Positions 56,206-64,000 of a stretch of DNA of 64,000 nucleotides are shown here, piece after piece. This DNA comes from Kalaharituber pfeilii. Its lineage: Eukaryota > Ascomycota > Pezizomycetes > Pezizales > Pezizaceae. The stretch lies in NCBI GenBank assembly GCA_015179045.1, contig WHUZ01000033.1:124001-188000 (forward strand). The letters run 5' to 3'. The notes beneath the pieces are model-generated. The model worked only from the letters and a program-made list of their open reading frames with translations, was not told the origin of the DNA and made no database searches. Positions within the stretch are counted from its first letter, which is position 1. Each line of letters opens with the position of its first letter. A program made the translations under genes and the position numbers.

Positions 56206-57642
56206 TGACAAACGAACTCTATATCCCAACAATGATGTGCAACTTAGACACAGCTTAATGGAGGATACATTCACATTGAGTAGCTCCGTTCTGGACTACC
56301 AGTACGAAAACGGACGACGATATCATGCTTTCAAACAAGGTTTGCGCACAACTTTCAATCTGCTAACATTGTAGGACGATATCCGACCACAGGCTGAATG
56401 ATCGCACAGGCTCGTATGCTTGTCCGAATGACCAGGTAATTTATGTCCTTCATTTCAAATGGGGCTTCGTGTACTAATATTACATCATGGAAAGCAACAA
56501 AATGATCAACTCGACATCTTGTGCGTTATCAAGACCTTCCTGAGGTTATATACTAACCATTCATTCAGCCATCACGTATACTCCTTATTGCTTGGAGGGG
56601 AGCTTTACATGGCCCCAATAGGAACCAACCCAGAAGTAAGAGCTCAAAGACGTTCCCAGAATCGTTTTCAGGTTCCTGTGGATTTGATAATTACTTATAT
56701 CTGGAGCAATCGGCAGAGGATTCTCGACGTTGGGACAGGGACCGGAATTTGGGCTGTTGATATGGCGGATAAATTTCCTGAGTCGCAAGTAAGCTCCACA
56801 GTTCCCTTGTTTTCGGTTGAAGGTGGTAAGCATTAGCTTACGCGAGCTAGATAATAGGAACGGGTAAGAAGAACCACATCTCAACCATAGCTACGAGTTG
56901 AGTTCTTACTTTCCGGATTAAGATTTGTCTCCTATCCAGCCTAATTGGTATTTACTCTTTGCTTGTATGTCCTTTTAACGATATTGACTGAAATCACAGG
57001 GTTCCCTCAAATATTATGTTTGAAATTGACGACTGCGAAGCTGAATGGACATATCCCGAGGACTATTTTGATTTTATTCATGTTCGATGCTTGTTTGGAT
57101 CTATAAGCGACTGGCCTAAATTGATAGCTCAAGCGTACAGGTAATGGGATGAGCAAATCCTGAAATAGGCTACGCTAAACATCATAAACGGAAGGGCCCT
57201 TAAACCTGGAGGTTGGATCGAGCTGGTTGAATCTAAACTTCCATATGACTGCGATGATGGGACGATGGGTTCTACATCAGCAATTTACAGGTGGACCGTC
57301 CTCATCACTGAGGCCGCAGCTGCGGCAGGGAAGCCTCTGACGATCTATCCCTATCTTCAACAGTGGCTTCTTGAGGCCGGGTTTGTTCGGGTGGACGAAA
57401 AGGCTTTCAAGACACCAGTGGGGGGCAGCTGGTGCCAGACAGCCACCGAAAGGGAGATAGGGAGGTGGAACGCAGTCAACGTAATGGAAGGAATGGAAGG
57501 GTTTTCGTTGGCATTGCTGACGAGAGTACTGAAGTGGCATCCCATTGAAGTACAGGCATTATTGGGAACGGTGAGGACGGAGATTTTAGAGCAGAAGGTG
57601 CACAGCTATTTCATGACGTCAGTGCATAACCTGCGTTCCTAA
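56206..57642 (+). CDS. LaeA-like SAM-dependent methyltransferase, multi-exon, with a 13-nt microexon
   Basis: Exons 56206-56339, 56410-56435, 56495-56520, 56569-56788 (a 36-nt in-frame GT-AG stretch at 56636-56671 may be another intron), 56851-56863, 56923-56947, 57000-57140 and 57195-57642. All junctions are GT-AG and keep one frame of about 340 aa. Sequence order fits fungal class I methyltransferases of the LaeA/TAM type: EDTFTLSSSVLDYQYENGRR, GSYACPNDQ, LLLGGELYMAPI, RILDVGTGTGIWAVDMADKF (SAM motif I), IIGTDLSPIQPNW, FEIDDCEAEWTYPEDYFDFI and ALKPGGWIELVE. The 13-nt exon (ATAATAGGAACGG) supplies IIGT plus one base. The first exon is unresolved; ATG 56054 (MLSQITTDRVLSTIFQ, then GTACGA) is a candidate. 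Likely substrate is unknown: family members act in secondary-metabolite control or as small-molecule methyltransferases. No biosynthetic cluster surrounds it. Confidence 0.85.
56851..56863 (+). other. 13-nt microexon of the methyltransferase
   Basis: ATAATAGGAACGG lies between GCGAGCTAG and GTAAGA. With its neighbours it restores SQ-IIGTD-LSPIQPNW, the expected post-motif I sequence. Without it the four residues IIGT are missing and the frame is lost. Confidence 0.8.
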
Positions 57643-58350
57643 GATTCAAGAGTATTAACTCAGGTTCGATGGCTTCTAGGTACTTCATCATTGGCCAGAA
57701 GCCCCTCTGAGGTGGCACGCTTTGTCAATTCTTGCAGATACTTGCTGTTTTTTTTTTACATTATACATCCAATTATATATTTGCTTCCATATACCCATCT
57801 AATAATTGTTACTGCTTTATGGTTTATAGGTCCTGCTCTTTCCTGTACATGCGAATTTCACCTTTCAGTGCGCTTATTATAACATACAAACGACCTTGAT
57901 ATGCATTTGTCGCTTTGTTGGCCGTACGATAGGCTGAGCAAAGTATGAGCGCGGCACATTCAGTGCGAGCCCGTCGCCGGTCGCCCGTTTTCGGCCCTAG
58001 CAAGCGCGCGTGCACCAGGTGAAGGAACGCCGAGTCGAGTTAGGTAGGCACCTGCGCGCATGACACCGCCAGTGTGCGCTTGCGACCGGTGAGAAAGTAC
58101 ACTCACGGCTGCGTGTTTGCGCAATTATGCCTCGCAGGGACTTGGGACTGTGAGACAGAATGAACCCAAGTGGTGACAGTTATATATGCTTCGAAATTGG
58201 GTCAGAAATACGGAAGATGCCGGAGTGGGCACAAGTAGTTGCTCAGAGGGCAACGAGGTTGGTTACGGACAAAATATTTATCGGACTCCTTACCAGCTTT
58301 GACGTTACACAATCATTCATGTTACATACTTGGTATACCGACACCAAAGA
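57643..58350. other. Gene-free, partly GC-rich stretch
   Basis: 57930-58120 is GC-rich and CpG-rich with no conserved frame. The rest is 3' flank of the methyltransferase. No RNA gene was recognised. Confidence 0.4.
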
Positions 58351-58428
58351 CCTCGTCATAGCCCACGGGGTGATAAACGAGTGATGATATCAAAAAGAAA
58401 AAGAAAAAAAAAGAAAAAGAAAAGAAAA
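58351..58428 (+). mobile_element. Family A LINE 3' end
   Basis: CCTCGTCATAGCCCACGGGG then TGATAAACGAGTGATGATAT and an A/AG-rich tail of about 35. Outer stem CTCGT/ACGAG is intact through paired changes; inner GCCC/GGGT pairs with a G-U. No clear target duplication. Confidence 0.7.
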
Positions 58429-58668
58429 CATTGACGGATGCAGTTCTTAGAAGCGCTGTTGAGTTAGATCGTGAAGAGTGCAAAATAACATCCATTTGCG
58501 TCTCCTTCTCGTTTCATAGGCGCCTGGCTACTGTACTGGTTGCTACAACATGATCGTCAATTCGTTTTCAAAATAAAAAGCTGCCTTATGACCACTGAGT
58601 CAATCTATATCACCAATGACTATGAAGAATGGCACCCTAGATTATTTGAACATCAACGGAAACTAAAT

Positions 58669-58674
58669 GGAGGA

Positions 58675-58710
<36 letters not shown>

Positions 58711-58753
58711 TTCATTACTCGCGTGCCGCCTAACAGGCTATGGCGGAGGACCC
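58669..58753 (-). mobile_element. Family A LINE micro-insertion, 67 bp, 9-bp TSD
   Basis: GGAGGACCC at 58669-58677 and 58745-58753. The reverse complement of the insert is GCCATAGCCTGTTAGGCGGC, then ACGCGAGTAATGAAAT and about 31 A. The inner stem is GCCT/AGGC in place of GCCC/GGGC. Confidence 0.88.
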
Positions 58754-61700
58754 ATTGACACTTGGTGGCCATTCTCGAAACTAAACCAACACGATTCAAA
58801 GCTCGCCTGGCAGAGTTAATGGATGATTCATTTTTCTTGTTCGTTTCCTTCCTGGAGGGGAGACTTTAGTACAGTCGACATGAACTCGGGTCTGTCGTGA
58901 CTTGTTGCACGTTGCAAGGAATTATTGCACGCTGCAAATGTAAATCGCGACTCTGGATTGGCAGTACATCACACGTACGGTAGACGCTGCCTGCAGAAGT
59001 ATGCAACGTTCAAATATGGGAGGCCCGAGTGGCTGCCGATATTTTGAAAAGCCCGACTGGCGGAAAAGCCTCTGACGGGTATCCAACAAGATGCGCCAAC
59101 CTTCGCCATATATTGAAGTCACCATCGAATCGTCATTCATAACTTATTCGGTACTAGCGCACAAAAAACTGTACCCGTACCATGACCTAAGAAAGATGCA
59201 ATGAATGTCGAACTTTGCATGCACAAATGTGCTATTAGGCGCATGTCACCACTCAAAAGCCGTGGAGCACCATGCAGGAGCACGCACGATGTCACAAAAG
59301 CGCCATCTTTCTTTGCATTTCTCACACGGGCGCAGTTATCGAGAACGGGTCGCCTCCGGTGCGCGTGGGCATTCCGATCGCATTAGGTAACCCCTACAGC
59401 TCCTGCCTGTGGCTTGACCTGTTACATCACCGACTCGTGAGTCCCCTGATATCTTGCTTTACGTTGCATGTGTTGTCACAAGGAGATTTAGATATAAAAT
59501 CTCCGATGCTGCGGGAAAAAGAGTGATTAGTTGGTATGCACCCGGCGTATCAGTTACGGCGTGCAATACAAGAACCATGGTGTTATGAGATATGACGCCA
59601 ATTTGGCCCTCTTACTCTCCATTGTATATCACTAGTCACAACGGGCGCAGCACTCCTCGATTGCCATAGCCTGCAGTACGTGTAGCAATATGAGGAAAAT
59701 GCATATCTAGTTGTGTTATGGTTCTAAACGACATTCTACTAGTTGCAAGCTTTTGCCTTCTTTTCTAGACCGACCTTTGTATTTTTTAATGCTCCAGATG
59801 TCATTCAATATGCAATAATGGAGCCCCACAATCAATGGTGAATGAAATGACAGCAGCTTGTGTTTGCCACCTCCTGAAAGTGCTTGGTAATTTCCTTCTC
59901 TTCCAATCACCGACGGGACGGAAATAGGGCGGATCTGGATTCCCTCTATATTTATAGACAGTGAATTTTGATTTATATTATATAATAATTATTTTTAATT
60001 ATATATATAATAAAATCAAAAGAGGAGCTCCAAGATGAGCAGAAGATGGCCTAAAAACGAATTGCCATCTAGGAAGGGTATTTTCGTACGTTAGCATTTG
60101 ATAGACACACATCCTAGATGTGCCGCACTCAGCACGCCCAACAGGCTCCGAGTTCCTGGATAGGTACCTAGCACGGCGGGCCATGCGAGTGCGCATTGAC
60201 CCGGCCTTGATGGCAACGAGACGATCGGTGGCAGATCGATGGTTAGTCTGGTTACCGATAGCCTATCAATCCTATCAATTCGAATCAAGTTGTCTAATGA
60301 AGTATTACTATCCAAAAAGGAATCTAGGGTCGAACTTCAAGCTTCGCCACATGGTTGGTAAATTGATGTGCGGGAATTGATACTTCGGTGATGGATAGTT
60401 TGCCATAGACTAGCAATCCTTGTCTGCGTTTGCCCATCCGTACCAAACATTTTGACAACAACCTGGCCGCGGGTGTTGCGTGTTCTCAGATTCAAGTGGC
60501 TTGTGGATTCCACTAACATCCAGTTTGCCCCTAAGAATGGCTTGGTTAGATGACCTTGGTTCTACCATGAAGATCGATTTGATGTGACAACTTCGTGACA
60601 CACACGATAGTCACTGCACTTTTTTCCTTTCACCTAAATGTGTTACAAGTCGAAAGCTAATCCAGTTTATCGTATATCCACAAACTTGGTACAGGAATGC
60701 AGGTCAGCCTCAGAAGTATTGGTATTTCCATTTTTGGCAGCTGTCATTGAAAAGCATATGAGGAAAAAAACATTATATCAGCTCATATTGTCATCGTGAG
60801 GATGGGTCTCCGTTTGAAGTTTCGTAATCACCTATTCATGCTTACTTCCCACTCGCCTGAAGGATAATGTAGAGCAGAAAGGATTGAGACATAGGACACG
60901 ACATCCGGCATATCTAACTGCAAGGATATAAGTTGTGAGGGCCAATTCAAAACCAGTGGGACTTACTAGCCATTCACATACTATACTGATGAAGCTCCGC
61001 GGGACATGATGCACCACGAGTAAAACACCAGTATCCAATGAAGCGTTTCGCCTACTAATATCAGGCCATCTCACGTCAATGCTTTGCAGATGAAGTGCGA
61101 ATACAATCTGGTTGGCACGATCGCCGGCCATATGAGCAGGAGGCTTTCACCATGTCTGTATGTTGTTGAGAATACCACATCACCAGGCCCGCCTCCATAG
61201 CACCAACTTCATTGGTTGGATGGCAAACGGCATGGTCTAATTGTGCTCAATTGATACCGATGAATACACTTCCGCAGTACTGTAGTCTCGTGACCTCAGT
61301 CTCCGCAGCACAGCAACGCAACAAGCATTTTTCTGCGAAATTGTTGGAGCTGGTCGCAGTGACCGCACTCCGTGGGAAGAATGAACTCGGATGTAGGCGG
61401 ATATTGCAAGTTACGCCGGCCGTGCGCTGTCCAAAGGTGCTCTCGCACAGTTTTGATACTCAATGCAATATTTTGGCGCTGTCCCACCAGTGTTTGTCAA
61501 GAGAGCCACTAGTTGTTTATCGCCTGCATACAAGCTTTACCAAATCCAGAAGGGAGTGGCGGCCAAGCCGGATAGACTTGTATGATCGAGATAGGCAGCT
61601 CAAGATGCGGGGCACAACTCTTAGTACGGGTAACAGTCACGTACTTAGTTGTGAAGAATAATGGCCGGCAATCTGGAACTGCAAGGCCCCGTATTCTCTT

Positions 61701-62226
61701 GACATGCACAGTATCTAAGAATTACACCAAGAAAACCTCTTATCGCTGAAGTCAGTGCCTTGTAATTGGCTGCAGGAGGAACATTAACATTGAATGCTGA
61801 GCGGAAGACGTTAACATTCCTGTTGTGCCATTCTTTTCGAGATGTAGCAGTCTTTGCCCATGTTAATGCTAGGCCAGGCTCATATTATTATCCGACCAGG
61901 ACGCTTATTTTTTTACCTTCTGCCGCCTAGCTGGCGGAACGAAAATTGGCCTGATGTCAATTGCAATTCAAACTCAGAGAAAACAAAGCCTTGTTAGCGA
62001 GTAGCATCAAGAGCGGAGACTTTACTTCACTCACCACTGGCAATTGACACCTATCAGAGACGTGGAGTGCAATATTGAAAGAGCTTTCATTCTAACTCTC
62101 AGAGAGTTTTGTATGTTTTCTCTCAGCCACCTGAACTAGCATAATTTCATGCGTGGTTTTATCCGGAGGCTACTATCAGAAATTTAGCGAAGAAAACAAA
62201 TCATACCTAAGTCACAGGCCTAAGCG
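58754..62226. other. 3.5-kb stretch without a convincing gene
   Basis: Many short frames on both strands, none with a domain. 59950-60020 is very AT-rich. A weak family A-like stretch may occur at 61906-61942. No tRNA seen. Confidence 0.4.
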
Positions 62227-62294
62227 CCGAAACACTGATAATTTTTTTTTATTTTTTTTTTATATCATTTATCGCTTACCGAAACACTGATAAT
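62227..62294 (-). mobile_element. Family A LINE micro-insertion, 36 bp, 16-bp TSD
   Basis: CCGAAACACTGATAAT is perfect at 62227-62242 and 62279-62294. The reverse complement of the insert is TAAGCGATAAATGATAT followed by A runs with one T. Only about 17 bp of LINE end remain. Confidence 0.9.
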
Positions 62295-62589
62295 GTCGCC
62301 AGCAGCACGCCAGCGCACGCGGTGTACAGTAGCTTTGACTAGAAGTACTTGGTCGGGAAACAAAAATAGAACCAAGTTCGGAATCAGATAGTGAGGCGAC
62401 CACTTTCAGACAGCAACTAACCACTCAAGAAAGGCACAAGCATAACGTTTGGGTCATGAGGATCATGAACTGTGGGGACTCTCAGTCATTTGCTTGTACA
62501 TTGATGCAAGTATGTATTCGGTAAATTCGTGTTTTCAAACAAAGCGACCGACCGTCTGCGTGGATGTACGGTTTTCAGTAAACGGCTCT

Positions 62590-62659
62590 GGAGTGAATTT
62601 TTTTTGCTTTTTTTTTTTTTTTTTTTTTTCATATCATTACTCGCATGCCGGGAGGAGTG
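62590..62659 (-). mobile_element. Probable family A LINE micro-insertion
   Basis: The reverse complement has GGCATGCGAGTAATGATATG followed by about 20 A and a second short A run. A possible target duplication GGAGTG lies at 62590-62595 and 62654-62659, too short to be certain. Confidence 0.6.
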
Positions 62660-62725
62660 GACGATGTAACTGGAAGAGTAATCGCATGTGGCAAAGAACT
62701 CAGCCTTGGCAACAATAGCTAATGG

Positions 62726-62813
62726 AGAACAGGATTTTTTTTTTTTTTTTTTTTTTTCACGTGATCCCGCTTGCAGCTGCTCGCCATGGCAGGGCTGGAA
62801 TCTAGAACAGGAT
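62726..62813 (-). mobile_element. Family B micro-insertion, 68 bp, 10-bp TSD
   Basis: AGAACAGGAT at 62726-62735 and 62804-62813. The reverse complement of the insert is AGATTCCAGCCCTGCCATGG, then CGAGCAGCTGCAAGCGGGAT, CACGTGA and about 23 A. It defines family B as mobile in its own right. Confidence 0.85.
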
Positions 62814-62993
62814 AAGAATATGAAGTAGATCATCGAGAGAATGGATATGATTTGCAGCGCAGGTTGTGCTTACTGTATTCTAGGACGCGGGTGTAACTTT
62901 AATGTGTAATCGTGGGATGTTGATGGAGGTGGCTTTGAAGTGGACAATCTATTAAATCTATATATAATTATTGACAATTTTGATCTAACAATA

Positions 62994-63089
62994 TCCGTCG
63001 TGGTGTAGTGGCTAGCATTTGAGACTCTCATCTTCTACATTATGTAGGTGTGCACTCTCAGAACCCGGGTTCAATTCCCGGCGACGGAA
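62994..63089 (+). tRNA. tRNA-Glu(CTC) with 24-nt intron
   Basis: Acceptor TCCGTCG/CGACGGA pairs fully with A as discriminator. The D arm is GTG...CAT, the anticodon stem TGAGA/TCTCA is perfect, the loop is CTCTCA-C with anticodon CTC, and the T stem is CCGGG/CCCGG around TTCAATT. The intron at 63031-63054 lies between positions 37 and 38 and contains the near-palindrome CTACATTATGTAG. A short T run at 63096 and a longer one at 63109-63113 can terminate Pol III. Confidence 0.94.
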
Positions 63090-63779
63090 ATACATTTTTG
63101 TTTTATTCCTTTTTCAATCATTTACTTTTATGCATACTAAGAACTTAGAAATTGTGTCCAAAACATCCAAGAGATTAAGTTACTAAAATACAGTAGGTAC
63201 CAACGTATTTCCACGATATCCTCGTGTGTAAAAAGTTCAACATGGAATTTGCTACTTTTACAAGTTGATTAATCTTCAGAACTCGGTACATTGCTATGTA
63301 AGAAGCACGATAACCACTCGAATCCCCAGACCAGCATGGTGCTATAACAGGTATAACAAACCTTTTGCTGCTGCATGATATTTATACTGTGTTCTATAAA
63401 TTTACAGGAACTGAAGATATTCCGGTATACGCAAATCGGGGCTTATCACATTCAGCAAGAGTTTTCCTCCTCCGCTTTACTGAAGTATTTGCTAGATGTC
63501 GTCTTCGGATCTGTCTTGTGAAAAGCCTATTTCAACATCATCTGCGAGGGATAGTAAGTACAACCAAAAGAATCTTGTAGCATGCCAATATTGCAAGGAA
63601 TTGTGAAAGCTCCAATCAGCTTCGCGATTTAAACTTCATCCCGCCAGCCAATCGGAATCGCAGCAGTTTGTGAAATTGATGTTATCGCCTTTACCCTTAT
63701 TAAGTTTGTTCTCATCAGTTGGTTTGCGTCGACATCTTCTTACTTTTCCGCAACATCAGAGCCTAATGTTGAACGGAGA
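63090..63779. other. Gene-free stretch after tRNA-Glu
   Basis: One 71-codon frame (63365-63580) has no recognisable content. Otherwise AT-balanced DNA without visible features. Confidence 0.4.
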
Positions 63780-63920
63780 CTAATGTATATTTGTTCGGGG
63801 CCAGCCATCTTAGCGGGCCACTCATGACTGGCCCAGGCCAGCCATGCGAAAACCAATGGCCCGGGCCAGTATTCCGCATTCCGAGATGAGTGGCCCGGGC
63901 TACTGGTCAGAATTCCGAAT
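63780..63920. repeat. GGCC-rich inverted and palindromic repeat cluster
   Basis: GGGCCACTCAT (near 63819) is the exact inverse of ATGAGTGGCCC (near 63886). Between them are CTGGCCC, GGCCAGCCAT (also just outside on the left) and the palindrome TGGCCCGGGCCA. It can fold back on itself and resembles a subterminal part of a DNA transposon whose other end would lie to the right of the window. Confidence 0.6.
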
Positions 63921-64000
63921 AAATACCCTGCGTACTTGAGTGGAAAATTTGCATTTATCGCCGCCCTACAGAGAACCAGACGTAGCCGCTCCCGTTGTCT

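Noticed and set aside
61212..61661. 149-codon plus-strand frame
   Set aside because: Composition and lack of domains suggest chance.
61906..61942. Possible diverged family A end (GCCAGCTAGGCGGCA)
   Set aside because: Some likeness to the 58.68-kb copy, but the terminal GAGTAATGA part, a proper poly(A) and a duplication are missing.

Overview
The window reads as nuclear DNA of a filamentous ascomycete. Genes carry short GT-AG introns (about 36-120 bp) with CTAAC/CTGAC-like branch points. Two nuclear tRNA genes have introns one base 3' of the anticodon. Several proteins belong to families typical of Pezizomycotina: a tail-anchored protoglobin, a BTB protein, a MARVEL-type membrane protein and a LaeA-like methyltransferase. 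Intergenic DNA is full of poly(A)/poly(T) tracts and transposon debris. The species cannot be fixed from sequence alone.

Layout. 1-737: 3' end of a Ser/Pro/Gln-rich, coiled-coil protein (+). 0.7-7.2 kb: no convincing gene. 7.2-8.3 kb: BTB gene with one intron (+). 8.9-9.8 kb: a doubtful minus-strand gene. 11.6-13.6 kb: large low-complexity protein (-). 16.7-17.6 kb: three-exon protoglobin (-). 18.8-20.0 kb: a 506-bp TIR element and a truncated LINE with perfect target-site duplications. 20.4-24.5 kb: about 1,350-aa Cys-rich protein with a 5'UTR intron (+). 25.5-29.1 kb: Ser/Thr-rich then acidic protein, probably one gene (-). 29.6-30.1 kb: small Cys-rich protein (-). 31.2 kb: trypsin-like fragment. 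31.9 kb: tRNA-Lys(CTT). 34.3-37.4 kb: four-exon, 973-aa protein (-) with a run of PAM2-like motifs and a Cys-rich domain. 38.5-39.1 kb: a 214-aa protein (-) with one excellent PAM2 motif. 41.2-41.9 and 48.7-49.4 kb: related TIR elements. 45.8-46.6 kb: MARVEL-like gene (-). 50-54.4 kb: wrecked Tad-like LINE copies. 56.2-57.6 kb: multi-exon methyltransferase with a 13-nt microexon (+). 63.0 kb: tRNA-Glu(CTC).

Two things stand out. First, the 973-aa and 214-aa proteins sit next to each other on the same strand and both carry motifs expected to bind the MLLE domain of poly(A)-binding protein. This suggests an mRNA- or poly(A)-linked pair not obviously matching a known fungal PABP partner. Second, the right half of the window (38-63 kb) holds about a dozen copies of a roughly 40-bp sequence ending in poly(A). 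Many consist of only 7-40 bp of LINE 3' end plus poly(A), between target-site duplications of 9-17 bp. The same sequence ends longer LINE fragments that encode an RNase H motif and a C-terminal zinc knuckle. It can fold into a two-stem hairpin whose stems vary together between copies. This looks like a LINE whose target-primed reverse transcription often aborts almost at once.

Gene structures were built by hand from splice signals and reading-frame continuity; no alignment or search was run.
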